Positions 30,282 through 40,078 are shown, counted from the first letter of the stretch. The stretch is DNA of 64,000 nt from Xanthobacter autotrophicus Py2 (GCA_000017645.1 CP000781.1:4017501-4081500), one strand, 5' to 3'. A program made the numbers and translations. The notes: generated by a model from the sequence alone, not told the origin.

Positions 30282-31732
30282 ACCGAGCCGCACGCAAGGC
30301 AGCAATCCGGGCGCAGGGGGCAGAGAAGCCCAGCGCCCCGCTGCATGATGCGGCGCCGAAGGCGGACAGCTACCAGAATTTTGAGGCACGGCTTGGGCTC
30401 GGGACCGACAACCAGTCTGGATCTGCGACCTATGGCTTCAACCCCATCACGCGGTCGCGCCAGCAGCTCGAATACATGTATCGGGGGTCATGGATTGTCG
30501 GGCAGGCTGTCGATTGCGTCGCTGAGGACATGACCCGCGCCGGCATCGACATCACATCGGACATTGCCCCTGACGACATCGACGCTGTGCAGACTGGGTT
30601 CGAGCGCCATGGGGTATGGCAGGCGCTGAACGACACGATCAAGTGGTCTCGCCTCTATGGTGGCGGCCTCGCTGTCATTCTGATTGAGGGGCAAAAACTC
30701 AACACCCCGCTCCGCCTCGAATCCATCGGGAAGGGGCAGTTCAAGGGGCTCTATTCTCTCGACCGCTGGTGCGTCCAGCCAGCCTATGGCAAGCCGGTCT
30801 CCGAGTTCGGCCCGGATATGGGAAAGCCGAGCGAATACCGCATCACTGTAGACGCCCCCGCGCTTGGCGGGCAGAACGTCCATCATAGCCGGATCATCCG
30901 GATGGACGGCATCCCCTTGCCGTACTGGCAGCGCCAGTCTGAGCAGGGGTGGGGCATGTCCGTGATCGAGCGGCTTTACGACCGCCTCGTGGCTTTCGAT
31001 AGCACGACGCAGGGCGCGGCGCAGTTGGTGTTCAAGGCCCACCTTCGGACCATGAAGGTGGAGAAGCTGCGGGAAATCCTCGCAAGCGGCGGGGCCGTAG
31101 AAGCCGCTCTGATCAAGCAGATGGAGATGATCCGCCGGTTCCAGTCGATTGAGGGGCTGACCCTTATTGACGGAGCGGACGATTTCGAGACGCACAGCTA
31201 TACGTTCTCCGGGCTTTCGGACGTGCTGTTGCAGTTCGCGCAGCAGCTTTCCGGGGCCTTGCAGATCCCACTGGTGAGGCTCTTCGGGCAATCCCCAGCG
31301 GGGCTCAATGCCACGGGTGAAAGCGACATCAGGACCTATTACGACCTGATCAGCCAGCAGCAGGAATCCAAGCTTCGCGCGGGCGTCGAGCTTTTGGTGA
31401 ACATCATCTACCGGTCGGATGTGGGTGGCGACACCCCAGACGATTTGTCCTTCACCTTCAACCCGCTCTGGCAGATGAGCGAGATGGACAAGGCGACCAT
31501 CGCCGCGAACATCACCGCTGCCGTTGTCGCGGCCGAGGGCAGCGGCCTGGTGTCCCGTCCTGCCGCCCTGAAGGAGCTGCGCCAGTCGGCCGATGTGACC
31601 GGCGTCTGGTCCAATGTGACGGATGAGGAAATCACCGAGGCGGAGAACGAGCCGCCGCCGCTCCCTGAGATGCCCCTCGCTCCTTTGGGGGCAGAGAGCA
31701 ATAAGGAGGGCGCGGGCGAGGTTCTGCCATGA
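30278..31732 (+). CDS. Portal protein, DUF1073 family
   Basis: The protein has 484 residues, starting at an ATG that overlaps the terL stop. It contains LEYMYRGSWIVGQAVDCVAE, IKWSRLYGGGLAVILIEGQK, MDGIPLPYWQRQSEQGWGMS and RLFGQSPAGLNATGESDIRT, the conserved blocks of the DUF1073 portal family. The portal forms the ring at one capsid vertex through which DNA enters and leaves. The C-terminus is acidic and disordered. Confidence 0.88.
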   Translation: MNRAARKAAIRAQGAEKPSAPLHDAAPKADSYQNFEARLGLGTDNQSGSATYGFNPITRSRQQLEYMYRGSWIVGQAVDCVAEDMTRAGIDITSDIAPDDIDAVQTGFERHGVWQALNDTIKWSRLYGGGLAVILIEGQKLNTPLRLESIGKGQFKGLYSLDRWCVQPAYGKPVSEFGPDMGKPSEYRITVDAPALGGQNVHHSRIIRMDGIPLPYWQRQSEQGWGMSVIERLYDRLVAFDSTTQGAAQLVFKAHLRTMKVEKLREILASGGAVEAALIKQMEMIRRFQSIEGLTLIDGADDFETHSYTFSGLSDVLLQFAQQLSGALQIPLVRLFGQSPAGLNATGESDIRTYYDLISQQQESKLRAGVELLVNIIYRSDVGGDTPDDLSFTFNPLWQMSEMDKATIAANITAAVVAAEGSGLVSRPAALKELRQSADVTGVWSNVTDEEITEAENEPPPLPEMPLAPLGAESNKEGAGEVLP

Positions 31733-32505
31733 GCGCGGTCCTTAAGCTCTTCGACAAGGACCCATCTCCTCGGCGGGCCTACAAATCGGCTCGGAAGGTT
31801 GAGCGCCAATATACTGCTTCCCTGCGTAGGGTGGCGCGGCACATCGGCGAGATTGTCTCGGGCCTGAGCCCAGACGGGGAAACCACCCCGGAGGTTGCCA
31901 GCGCCATCGACATGGCATTGGAGCGCTATGCCCAGGTGCTTCAGCCATGGGCCGGGGCCGTTGCGAACCGGATGATTACGGAAGTCGCGGCGCGTGATGA
32001 GGCGACGTGGTTCGATGTGTCCCGGAAGATGGGGCGAGCGCTCCGCAAGGAGATTGAGACGGCCCCCACGGGCAAGATCATGCGCGAGCGGCTACTTGAT
32101 CAGGTGCAGCTTATCACGTCTCTACCGCGGGAGGCAGCGGAGCGGGTTCGGACGCTCGCGAATGAAGCCATCGTACAGGGCACCCGTCCTGCCGAGCTGG
32201 CGAAGGAAATCCTGCGGACTGGAGAGGTGACGGAATCCCGCGCCATCCTGATCGCGAGAACAGAGACAAGCCGGACGGCAACCGAGCTGACGCGGGCCAG
32301 GGCCGAGCATGTGGGGTCGCCGGGATATTGGTGGCGGACCTCAGAAGACACCGATGTGCGGGACGACCATAAGATCCTGAACGGCACGTTTGTTGAATGG
32401 TCGAAGCCCCCGATAGCGGATCGGAGAACAGGCGCCCGCGCGCACGCGGGGTGCATATATCGGTGCCGGTGCTGGCCCGAAGTGGTTATCGCTGAAGGCG
32501 CCTGA
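31729..32505 (+). CDS. Phage head morphogenesis protein, MuF/SPP1 gp7 type
   Basis: This is a 258-residue protein. The C-terminal part has AILIARTETSRTATELTRAR, GYWWRTSEDTDVRDDHKILN, GTFVEWSKPP and AGCIYRCRCWPE, the MuF pattern with A-R-T-E, D-x-R-D-x-H and a final C-R-C-x-P-E. The protein is a minor capsid component that binds the portal and enters the procapsid. It overlaps the portal gene by 4 bases. Confidence 0.9.
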   Translation: MSAVLKLFDKDPSPRRAYKSARKVERQYTASLRRVARHIGEIVSGLSPDGETTPEVASAIDMALERYAQVLQPWAGAVANRMITEVAARDEATWFDVSRKMGRALRKEIETAPTGKIMRERLLDQVQLITSLPREAAERVRTLANEAIVQGTRPAELAKEILRTGEVTESRAILIARTETSRTATELTRARAEHVGSPGYWWRTSEDTDVRDDHKILNGTFVEWSKPPIADRRTGARAHAGCIYRCRCWPEVVIAEGA

Positions 32506-32698
32506 TCTGCATTAAAAGATCTTCGATGCAGTCGGCAGCTTCCCATTCGAGCATGTCTTCTGGTGACCATATCCTAGCCACGCCGATCTTAACAGCGGAT
32601 GGCGATATCTCAAGGTTCAGGTCTTCTGCCTCTTCGCGGGCCTTGTCCCGTAGCTCTTCAACAATCTCTTCAGGTGTCGAACGGGGCAGCTCTTTCAT
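32486..32698 (-). CDS. Small acidic protein on the opposite strand within the head genes
   Basis: This 70-residue protein (MKELPRSTPEEIVEELRDKA; REEAEDLNLEISPSAVKIGV) is highly charged and A+T-richer than the neighbours, with an end that overlaps the MuF gene tail by 20 bases. It fits a moron gene. No ribosome site is evident, so the start is uncertain. Confidence 0.55.
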   Translation of the reverse strand: MKELPRSTPEEIVEELRDKAREEAEDLNLEISPSAVKIGVARIWSPEDMLEWEAADCIEDLLMQIRRLQR

Positions 32699-32722
32699 GC
32701 GCGTCCAAAGGCAGGGCAGGGG

Positions 32723-34060
32723 ATGACACGGTACACGCTAGACCGCGCCTCTGTCACGCTGGTTGCGGACCAGATCGGGCGCACGCAGGCCATCACCCCT
32801 GAAGGGTTCCTCCTGTGCGAGGGGGTTCGGATCGCCCGCACGGGGCCGATGCTCTATCTCGCAGATGAGGTGCCTGAAGTTGAGCCCAACCCGAACGGCG
32901 CCATGACGACGCTCCTTCGGGGGGCTGAAGTACTGTTCGCTCCTGAAACGCTGGCCTCCTTTACCGGGAAGCCGGTGACGAATGACCATCCCGACGAACT
33001 GGTCAATCCTGAGACGTGGAAAACCGTTTCGGGTGGTGTGGTGCTCAACGTCCGCAGGGGCGAGGGCGCCGACAGTGAGCATCTAGTGGCGGATCTGCTT
33101 ATCACCGATGCCAGGTGCATCGCGGATGTGCAGGCCGGCAAGCGCGAGGTTTCGTGCGGCTATGACACGGAAGCCGAGACGGTCGCGCCCGGCCTAGGCC
33201 GGATCACCAAGATCGTGGGCAATCACGTCGCCCTCGTAGACCGGGGCCGGTGTGGCCCCTCCTGTGCAATCCAAGATGAGGTACCCGCCATGGCATCGAA
33301 AGCCAAGCGCACGGTATGGGATCGGCTCGCGACGGCTTTCAAGGCCAAGGACGAGGCCGCATTCCAGGAAGAGCTTGAAGCGGCGAAGGAAGAGGTTTGC
33401 GGCGATGGGCAGCACATCCACGTGCACCTGAATGGCGCCGAACCTGTCGCTGAGGAGCCGGTGAAGGACGAAACCGATCCCGGTGACGACCGCATCGCCC
33501 GGATCGAAGCCGCGGTGTCCGTTCTGGCTGAGGCCGTCGCCAAGATGCAGAAGGCCGAACAGGCCGAAGCCGAGGTGACGACCGCGAAGGATGAGGACCC
33601 GGAGCCCGAGGAAAAGGAAAAGTCCGAGGTCAAGGATGAAGACCCGGAAGAGGAAAAGGGCGAGAAGAAGCCCGTCATGGATGCGGCGGTTCTCGGCGAA
33701 TCGTTCCGCGACACCCTCTCCCGCGCTGAAATCCTGGCCCCCGGCATTACCCTTCCGAAGTTCGATGCGAAGGCCCCGAAGCTCATGGTTGACGCCATGT
33801 GCGCGCTCCGCATCAAGGCCCTCCAGTCGGCCTATGACAACGCGGGCATGCGCCCCCATATCGAAGCGGTTGCGGGAACCAAGCCCGACTTCGCGAAGAT
33901 GAAGTGCGACCATGCGGCCGTCGTGTTCCGTGGCGCGTCCGAGCTGGCGAAGGCGGCGAATACCCGCGTTTCCGCCCCGGACCTGAAGTCCCTTCCGCCG
34001 GCAGGCAAGATGAGCGCCGCCGGCTATTCCGAACTCATCAAGGCGCGCCGCGCCAAGTGA
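32723..34060 (+). CDS. DUF2213 prohead protease/scaffold-like protein
   Basis: The protein has 445 residues. Residues 1-185 carry the DUF2213 domain (EGFLLCEGVRIARTGPMLYL; SFTGKPVTNDHPDELVNPET; REVSCGYDTE; HVALVDRGRCGPSC), thought to be a protease fold. The middle (about 205-335) is a highly acidic coiled coil, typical of a scaffold. The C-terminus is a compact helical domain. An in-frame ATG at 33290 (Met190) has GAGG eight bases upstream and could start a shorter, scaffold-only product. Confidence 0.82.
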   Translation: MTRYTLDRASVTLVADQIGRTQAITPEGFLLCEGVRIARTGPMLYLADEVPEVEPNPNGAMTTLLRGAEVLFAPETLASFTGKPVTNDHPDELVNPETWKTVSGGVVLNVRRGEGADSEHLVADLLITDARCIADVQAGKREVSCGYDTEAETVAPGLGRITKIVGNHVALVDRGRCGPSCAIQDEVPAMASKAKRTVWDRLATAFKAKDEAAFQEELEAAKEEVCGDGQHIHVHLNGAEPVAEEPVKDETDPGDDRIARIEAAVSVLAEAVAKMQKAEQAEAEVTTAKDEDPEPEEKEKSEVKDEDPEEEKGEKKPVMDAAVLGESFRDTLSRAEILAPGITLPKFDAKAPKLMVDAMCALRIKALQSAYDNAGMRPHIEAVAGTKPDFAKMKCDHAAVVFRGASELAKAANTRVSAPDLKSLPPAGKMSAAGYSELIKARRAK

Positions 34061-34088
34061 GCCCACCAGCACCAAAAAGGAAATACCC

Positions 34089-34583
34089 ATGGTTGCTTAT
34101 GTGACGCGGGTGCCGGCGGGTTTCGTCGGCCTTGTGACCCGCTTCGACTCGATCACCGTCCAGCCTGAGGTGGTGGACAGCGCCACCCCCCCGACCGCTT
34201 TCGGCAGCTTCGTGAAGCTGGTGTCTGGCAAGGTCCAGCCGCTCGCGTCGAGTGACGCTGGTAGCGTCGTCTACGGCGTCCTGGTCAATCCCTATCCGCA
34301 CCAGTCCACGACCAATGCGATCCTGACTGCGGCGACCCCGCCCACCTCTGGCCTGCTGTCCATCCTGAAGCGCGGCTACATCGCGGTGAAGCTGGTGGTC
34401 GGAACCGCAGCCAAGAATGGCGCCGTCTATGTCGTGACCACGGCCGGCGGCTCCGTCGTCGTGGGCGACATCGTGACTTCGACTTCCCCGGCTGGTGGCG
34501 GCACCGCCGTGGCTGTGACCGGCGCGGTCTTCATGGGGCCGGCTGATGCGAATGGCATCGTGGAAATCGCCTACAACATCTGA
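34089..34583 (+). CDS. Head decoration (cement) protein
   Basis: This 164-residue beta-rich protein (YVTRVPAGFVGLVTRFDSIT; GVLVNPYPHQSTTNAILTAA; VYVVTTAGGSVVVGDIVTST) is of the style of the structural cement proteins encoded between scaffold and capsid. AAAAGGAAATACCC precedes the ATG. Confidence 0.7.
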   Translation: MVAYVTRVPAGFVGLVTRFDSITVQPEVVDSATPPTAFGSFVKLVSGKVQPLASSDAGSVVYGVLVNPYPHQSTTNAILTAATPPTSGLLSILKRGYIAVKLVVGTAAKNGAVYVVTTAGGSVVVGDIVTSTSPAGGGTAVAVTGAVFMGPADANGIVEIAYNI

Positions 34584-34589
34584 ATCCAT

Positions 34590-34704
34590 GGCGGGGGATA
34601 ATCTCCCGCCTCTCCCACAAGGCGCCTGAGCACCGCCCCTGGCCCGTCGAGATGACGCGCCCGGCCTTTTAAATGGACTGCTCGCCACTCCTGGCCCGTC
34701 GAGA
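34590..34704 (+). repeat. Hairpin and direct repeat between decoration and capsid genes
   Basis: A nine-pair hairpin with a TAA loop spans 34590-34610. Downstream, CCTGGCCCGTCGAGA occurs at 34639-34653 and 34690-34704, each followed by a related GACGCGCC segment. The hairpin may weaken or protect transcripts so that capsid and decoration amounts differ. This is inferred. Confidence 0.5.
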
Positions 34705-34735
34705 GACGCGCCTAGCCCTTTGAAGGACCCTTTTC

Positions 34736-35797
34736 ATGTCTTTCCTCTCGCGTGACATCGCGGGGCCTGTGACGCGTGTCCCGGCTCCCTACACTTCCGG
34801 TAACATCCGTCGCTATCTGCGCGACGGCTTCATGAGCTACGACCGCGCTACCTACGACAGCGCTGGCGCCTTCCTCATCGGCGAGCTTGAGCGGCTTGAC
34901 CCGATGATCCACGAGCCGCTGATCGCGACCACGTGGACCCGCGACATCGACCTCCGCACCGATGTGACCATGGGCGACACCTCCACGTCGTATACCGTGA
35001 GCACCTTCGGCGCGATGGGCGGTGCGGCCCCATCTGGCCTGTCGTGGGCGTCCCTTGAGGCGACCGCGCGCCCCCGTGCCGTGCTCGACATCGGCAAGGT
35101 GGTCTCGCCCCTGCACCTGTGGTCCATGGACGTGGCCTACACCCTCCCCGAGCTGGAGAGCGCCCGCCTGACTGGCCGCCCCATCGACACGCAGATGCTG
35201 TCGGCGCTCAACCGCAAGAACCAGATGGACACCGATCAGGTGGTGTACATCGGCGACAGCTCCATCGGCACCACAGGCCTGCTCAATTCGGCCAGCGTCA
35301 CCAACGTGTCGAACGTCGCGGCCGGCGCCTCTTCGTCCATGGCTTGGACCTCCAAGACCGCCGACGAAATCCGCAAGGACGTGAACGAACTGCTCATCTC
35401 CGTGTGGGCGGCTTCGGGCTACGTGGCCCCGCCCACCAAGCTGGCGCTGTCTCCGACCGCCTTCGGCTACATCTCGACCACCATTGCGTCGAGCGCGGCC
35501 AATGCCACCATTCTCACCTTCCTGAAGGAAAACAACATCCTGACGGCTGAGAAGGGCATCCCGCTCGACATCGTGTCGGTGAAGTGGCTCGACAAGGCCA
35601 ACCGCTCCGGCGCCTCCTATGACCGCATGGTCGCATACTCGCAGCAGCCCGAGTATGTGCGCTTCCCCTTCGTCCCCCTGATCCCGGCGACCACTCAGTA
35701 CGAGGGCATCTGGGTCAAGGTGCCGTATTACGGCAAGCTGGGACAGGTCGAAGTGGTCTACCCGGAAGTCATCGGCTACCGCGACGGCATCGCCTGA
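34736..35797 (+). CDS. Major capsid protein, DUF2184 family
   Basis: The protein has 353 residues and starts MSFLSRDIAGPVTRVPAPYT after a GAAGGA ribosome site. Segments LIATTWTRDIDLRTDVTMGD, SPLHLWSMDVAYTLPELESA and YVRFPFVPLIPATTQYEGIW match the DUF2184 major capsid family with an HK97-like fold. The protein forms the shell; expression should be very high. Confidence 0.88.
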   Translation: MSFLSRDIAGPVTRVPAPYTSGNIRRYLRDGFMSYDRATYDSAGAFLIGELERLDPMIHEPLIATTWTRDIDLRTDVTMGDTSTSYTVSTFGAMGGAAPSGLSWASLEATARPRAVLDIGKVVSPLHLWSMDVAYTLPELESARLTGRPIDTQMLSALNRKNQMDTDQVVYIGDSSIGTTGLLNSASVTNVSNVAAGASSSMAWTSKTADEIRKDVNELLISVWAASGYVAPPTKLALSPTAFGYISTTIASSAANATILTFLKENNILTAEKGIPLDIVSVKWLDKANRSGASYDRMVAYSQQPEYVRFPFVPLIPATTQYEGIWVKVPYYGKLGQVEVVYPEVIGYRDGIA

Positions 35798-35861
35798 CGG
35801 ATCTATCGCGAATTAAGCGGGCGCGGCGAGTGCTGCGCTCGCATCAATGCCGGAGATCCAG

Positions 35862-36278
35862 ATGGCAACTTTCAATTTCAGCAGCGGGTTCTACCTGCTG
35901 CTCGACGATGGCTCGCGCCTGCGCTTTGAAGCGGGCGAACAGGTCGTCCCTGACGATATCGCAGGGCACCCATATCTTGCTGCCAATGGGGAGCGACTGC
36001 CTGCCAGCCTGAACGTTGACGCGGCCCCCGCGGGGGAGCCTGATGCGGCTTTGGAAACACCCGCTGCCGCAGAGCCTGCCGCCGAGGATGCCGCGCCCGT
36101 TTCCGCGCCGAGCGTGACTGTCGAAGATGACGGCACCGTCCATGTGGACACCCCGGAAGAGGTGTCGGAGAAGGACGCGCTCAAGGCCCAGGCTGAAGCC
36201 CTCGGCATCGAAGTCGATGGCCGGTGGGGCATTGCGCGCCTGACCTCTGAGATTGCCACCAAGCAGGCCGCAGCCTGA
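35862..36278 (+). CDS. Hypothetical head-module protein with acidic linker
   Basis: The 138-residue reading starts MATFNFSSGFYLLLDDGSRL after GGAGA; a longer ATG at 35847 is possible. A beta-rich N-terminus, an Ala/Pro/Glu-rich linker (about 57-90) and a SAP/HeH-like end (EKDALKAQAEALGIEVDGRW) are visible. That end resembles small DNA-binding HeH domains at the ends of head proteins. Confidence 0.65.
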   Translation: MATFNFSSGFYLLLDDGSRLRFEAGEQVVPDDIAGHPYLAANGERLPASLNVDAAPAGEPDAALETPAAAEPAAEDAAPVSAPSVTVEDDGTVHVDTPEEVSEKDALKAQAEALGIEVDGRWGIARLTSEIATKQAAA

Positions 36279-36667
36279 TGTCTGTTACCGCATCCTCCTT
36301 CCGGGCTGACTTCCCGGAGTTCACCAGCATCGTGGTGTTCCCTGATGCGACGGTGACCTTCTGGCTTGGTCTGGCGGGGAAGATGCTATCGGCTGACCGG
36401 TGGGGCGACCTTCTGGATTACGGGACCGAGCTTTTCGTTGCTCATAACCTGGTGCTTGCCGCTCGGGACCAGAAGGCGGCATCGAACGGCGGGCTCGGGG
36501 GCTCTGGCTCCGGCATCACGTCGTCCAAGACGGTGGACAAGGTGTCGGTGTCCTACGATACGGCGAATGCCGCTATCGAGGGCGCTGGGAACTGGAACTT
36601 GACGAGCTATGGCACGCGCTACATCCAGCTCGCGCGCATGGTCGGAGCGGGTGGCGTCCAGCTCTGA
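36278..36667 (+). CDS. Head-tail connector, DUF4054 family
   Basis: This is a 129-residue protein. SFRADFPEFTSIVVFPDATV then FWLGLAGKMLSADRWGDLLD and the VAHNLVLAARDQ segment are the DUF4054 pattern of adaptor proteins that sit below the portal. It is coupled to both neighbours by overlapping start and stop codons. Confidence 0.82.
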   Translation: MSVTASSFRADFPEFTSIVVFPDATVTFWLGLAGKMLSADRWGDLLDYGTELFVAHNLVLAARDQKAASNGGLGGSGSGITSSKTVDKVSVSYDTANAAIEGAGNWNLTSYGTRYIQLARMVGAGGVQL

Positions 36668-37188
36668 TGCCCATCGAAATCCGCAAGAAGCCAAACCCGG
36701 CCATCTTCGACGGCATCCGGGCCTTGACGAAGAACGAGACCTTGGTTGGGGTGCCTGCTGAGAACGCAGGGCGCCAGCCGGAAGATGGAGAGAAGCGTCC
36801 CCTGAACAATGCCGAGATTGGCTACGTTCAGGAGTTCGGATCGACCATCGAAGGTCCCAATGGGCAGGCATTCTCGATCCCGCCGCGTCCCCATCTCAGG
36901 CCCGGCATTGAAGATGCCAGAGACAAGCTTGCGAAGGCCCTCGAAAAGGGCGTCATGGGCGCGCTCCGGGGCGATGTAGGGGCGGCTGACAAGGCCCTCC
37001 ATACCGCTGGCCTTATTGGGCAGAACTCAGTTAGGAACAAAATCACAGAGGGGCCATTCGTCCCGCTCGCTCCCATGACGCTTTCAAAGCGGCGGGCGCG
37101 GGGGCGGGCTGGCGACAAGCCCCTCATAGACTCAGGCGCATATCGAAATGCGCAGACCTACGTCGTGCGGCCGAAGGGGGATGACTGA
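36667..37188 (+). CDS. Neck/tail-completion-like protein (HK97 gp10-like)
   Basis: This is a 173-residue protein. NNAEIGYVQEFGSTIEGPNG, then FSIPPRPHLRPGIEDARDKL and GPFVPLAPMTLSKRRARG, are conserved features of gp10-type proteins that complete the head-tail joint. Overlapping starts and stops couple it to the connector genes. Confidence 0.75.
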   Translation: MPIEIRKKPNPAIFDGIRALTKNETLVGVPAENAGRQPEDGEKRPLNNAEIGYVQEFGSTIEGPNGQAFSIPPRPHLRPGIEDARDKLAKALEKGVMGALRGDVGAADKALHTAGLIGQNSVRNKITEGPFVPLAPMTLSKRRARGRAGDKPLIDSGAYRNAQTYVVRPKGDD

Positions 37189-37559
37189 TGCCTCTTCTGG
37201 ATGTTTCAGACGTTTTGCTTGACCCTGACTTCGCCGACACCATCACGGTCTATCGGCAGGCTGTGACGGTTGGGGATGACGGCAGGGCCGTTCGCACCGA
37301 GACGACTATCGCCACGGGTGCAGTAATCACCCCGGACAAGTTCTCAACGCTCCAGAGGCTGGCTGAGGGGTCCAACGTCTCCGAGACCATCACGGTCACC
37401 ACGCAGTTCCGCTTGACCTCTTCGACGGATGGCTACGACGCCGACGAAATCCTCTGGAACGGCAAGCGTTACGTGGTCATCGCCGTTGGCGATTGCACCA
37501 GATACGGGGCTGGTTTCATTGAGGCGTCGGCAAGCCTGAAGGGCATGTCGCCACCATGA
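37188..37559 (+). CDS. Putative head closure (stopper) protein
   Basis: This 123-residue beta-rich protein (LDPDFADTITVYRQAVTVGD; YDADEILWNGKRYVVIAVGD) lies between the gp10-like and tail-terminator-like genes, where the head stopper usually is. The K-R-Y-V-V-x-x-V-x-D strand is typical. Confidence 0.65.
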   Translation: MPLLDVSDVLLDPDFADTITVYRQAVTVGDDGRAVRTETTIATGAVITPDKFSTLQRLAEGSNVSETITVTTQFRLTSSTDGYDADEILWNGKRYVVIAVGDCTRYGAGFIEASASLKGMSPP

Positions 37560-38137
37560 ATGATTCATCGACTGGGGGATACCTCGCCCCATCCGGCCCC
37601 GTCGCTCAGGACGCAGCCCTAGAAGACCAGATCCAAGCGGCCATTGTTGGGATCACCGGCCTTTCAGGCCCCCGCGTCAAGCCGGCATGGCAACCGAACC
37701 CGCCAGCCAAGGAAGATCTCACGGTTGACTGGTGCGCCTACCGCATCACGAGCATTGATCCGAATTGGACGGGCGCCATCGTCCACCACCCGGAAGGGGA
37801 GGGGACAGACGAACTGCGCCGGCACGAGACGGTGGAAGTGCTCTGCAACTTCTACGGCCCGAACGCCTCGGCTTTCGCTTGCGTCTTCAGGGATGGCTTG
37901 CTCATCCCGCAGAACATGGAAACCCTCCAGGCTCAGGGTATCGCCTTTCTAGAGGCTGGCGCCATCCGCGCCGCCCCTGACTTCGTCAACAACCAGTGGG
38001 TTCAGCGGCAAGACCTTCTGGTCCGGTTCCGCCGCATGACTTCCCGCACCTACCAGATCCGCAACGTCCTGTCGGCTGAAGGCGTCTTCGTCGTCGAGAA
38101 CGGCAACACCAATTCTTGGAATACGGAGAACACCTGA
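37556..38137 (+). CDS. Putative tail terminator/neck protein
   Basis: The protein has 193 residues. [20 protein letters not shown] then [13 protein letters not shown] and [20 protein letters not shown] read like the LIC_12616-type neck proteins that end the tail tube in myoviruses. It is coupled to the sheath gene by TGATG. Confidence 0.7.
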   Translation: MNDSSTGGYLAPSGPVAQDAALEDQIQAAIVGITGLSGPRVKPAWQPNPPAKEDLTVDWCAYRITSIDPNWTGAIVHHPEGEGTDELRRHETVEVLCNFYGPNASAFACVFRDGLLIPQNMETLQAQGIAFLEAGAIRAAPDFVNNQWVQRQDLLVRFRRMTSRTYQIRNVLSAEGVFVVENGNTNSWNTENT

Positions 38138-39612
38138 TGGCTCAGGGACTAGCGGTATCTGACGTTGTCAACGTCACCGTCACGCTCTCGCCGACCGCCG
38201 CCCCCACCCGCAACTTCGGCGCCGGCATGCTCATCGGCTCCACGGACGTGATCGATGTGAACGAGCGCATCCGCTCCTATTCGAGCATGACCGATGTGGG
38301 CGGGGACTTCGGCACGACTGATCCCGAATTCATCGCGGCCACGCGGCACTTCTCGCAGAGCCCGACGCCTGCAATCCTCTACATCGGCCGATGGGCGCAG
38401 ACTGCATCCCATGGCACGCTCCGCGGTGGTGTCCTCAATGCCACCGAACAGCTCATGTCGGCATGGACCAGTGTAACCGCTGGTGCATTCCGGATCGACA
38501 TTGACGGCTCCACCAAGTCGGTGTCCGGCCTCAACTTCTCGACGGCGCTCAACCTCCCCGGTGTGGCCGCGATCATCGATGCCGGCCTAACCGGCGGGTC
38601 CGTGACGTGGGATGCCAACTCGGGCCGGTTCGTCGTCAAGTCGGATACCACTGGTACCACTTCGACTGTCGGCTATGCTGTAGCCCCGGTCTCTGGCACG
38701 GACATCTCCACCCAGCTCAAGCTCACCACTGGCCTTGCCGGCACTTCGGTCCCCGGCATTGCGGCTGAGAGCCTTGTCGCGGCCTGTCAGGCGTTCGTGG
38801 ACAAGTCCGGCGACTGGTACGCTGCCGAGGTTCTACCGACCGTCTCCAATGACGTGTTCCTCGCTGCCGCGCTCTATATCGAGGCGCTGGGCAAGAAGCG
38901 GATCATCGGCACTACGATCAACTCGACCACAGTGCTCGATAACACGCTGACCACGGATCTTGCGTCCGTGTGCAAGGCCGCGAACCTGAAGCGGACCTTC
39001 CTTCAGTATTCCGCCTCCTCCTATGCCATCGCCTCCTTCTTTGGCCGCGCCGCGACGGTGGACTTTACCGGCAGCAAGACCACGCTGACCATGAAGTTCA
39101 AGACCGAGCCGGGCGTGGCGGCCGAGACCCTGACGGAGACGCAGGCGGCTACGCTGAAGTCGAAGAATTGTAATGTTTTTGTTAACTACGACAATTCCAC
39201 GGCCATCATCCAAGAAGGGGTGATGTCCAACGGCTACTTCTTCGACGAAGTGCAGGGACTTGATTGGCTGGAAAATTTCATTCAGACGGAAGTTTGGAAC
39301 CTGCTCTACACGAGCAAGACCAAGATTCCCCAGACCAACGCCGGCATGTCGCTGATCGCGACCAAGATTGAAAACTGCCTCCAGCAGGGCGTGGTCAATG
39401 GCCTGATCGCTCCGGGCGTCTGGAATGCGGATGGATTCGGTGCTCTGGAGAACGGCGACTATCTGGAGACCGGATACTACGTCTACCACGCCGATATCTC
39501 CACGCAGTCGCAGGCCGACCGCGAGGCGCGCAAGTCCGTGACCTTCCAGGTTGCCGTCAAACTTGCTGGCGCCGTGCACTTCGTCCTCACGCTCATCTGG
39601 GTCAATCGCTGA
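38137..39612 (+). CDS. Tail sheath-like protein, DUF3383 family
   Basis: The protein has 491 residues. The N-terminus [20 protein letters not shown] then [20 protein letters not shown], the [18 protein letters not shown] segment and later [20 protein letters not shown] match the DUF3383 sheath family. The end ([17 protein letters not shown]) is the conserved inner helix/strand. This protein makes the contractile sheath, so the phage is a myovirus type. Confidence 0.87.
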   Translation: MAQGLAVSDVVNVTVTLSPTAAPTRNFGAGMLIGSTDVIDVNERIRSYSSMTDVGGDFGTTDPEFIAATRHFSQSPTPAILYIGRWAQTASHGTLRGGVLNATEQLMSAWTSVTAGAFRIDIDGSTKSVSGLNFSTALNLPGVAAIIDAGLTGGSVTWDANSGRFVVKSDTTGTTSTVGYAVAPVSGTDISTQLKLTTGLAGTSVPGIAAESLVAACQAFVDKSGDWYAAEVLPTVSNDVFLAAALYIEALGKKRIIGTTINSTTVLDNTLTTDLASVCKAANLKRTFLQYSASSYAIASFFGRAATVDFTGSKTTLTMKFKTEPGVAAETLTETQAATLKSKNCNVFVNYDNSTAIIQEGVMSNGYFFDEVQGLDWLENFIQTEVWNLLYTSKTKIPQTNAGMSLIATKIENCLQQGVVNGLIAPGVWNADGFGALENGDYLETGYYVYHADISTQSQADREARKSVTFQVAVKLAGAVHFVLTLIWVNR

Positions 39613-39656
39613 CCCGCGCTCCGCAATAGGAGGCTCCAATCTCGACATACAGCTTC

Positions 39657-40073
39657 ATGAACGTCACCGCGTCTATCGTCGGGACTGGTGGCTCCTTCTC
39701 CCTTGGGTATGGGTCGGACAATGCCGAAGAGGGCATCTCCGTGTCGATGCTTGAGGACAAGAACACGATGATGGTGGGCGCGGACGGCGGCGTCATGCAC
39801 TCTCTGCATGCAGGCCGCGCGGGGTCCATCACCGTCCGGCTGCTGAAGACCTCCCCGGTCAACAAGCAGCTCATGGACCTCTACCGCTTCCAGACATCCA
39901 CCCCTGCCAACCACGGCGCGAATACCCTCACGGTGCGCGACACCATGCGGGGCGATGTGGTCGTGGCGCAGAAGGTGGCCTTCCGGAAGATCCCGGACAA
40001 CTCCTATGCCAAGGCCGGCAATATCCTCGAATGGGTGTTCGACTGCGGCATCATCGACGAGAAGCTCGGGTGA
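39657..40073 (+). CDS. Tail tube protein, DUF3277 family (true start probably at an ATC at 39639)
   Basis: The reading from the ATG has 138 residues: MNVTASIVGTGGSFSLGYGS, then ISVSMLEDKNTMMVGADGGV and RAGSITVRLLKTSPVNKQLM, the DUF3277 tube family. Relatives begin with S-T-Y-S-F, and exactly those residues are encoded just upstream, from 39642. The codon before them, where the start should be, is ATC (39639-39641). A perfect AGGAGG (39628-39633) lies five bases before the ATC but 23 bases before the ATG. AUC initiation would give 144 residues. Confidence 0.88.
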   Translation: MNVTASIVGTGGSFSLGYGSDNAEEGISVSMLEDKNTMMVGADGGVMHSLHAGRAGSITVRLLKTSPVNKQLMDLYRFQTSTPANHGANTLTVRDTMRGDVVVAQKVAFRKIPDNSYAKAGNILEWVFDCGIIDEKLG

Positions 40074-40078
40074 GCCCA

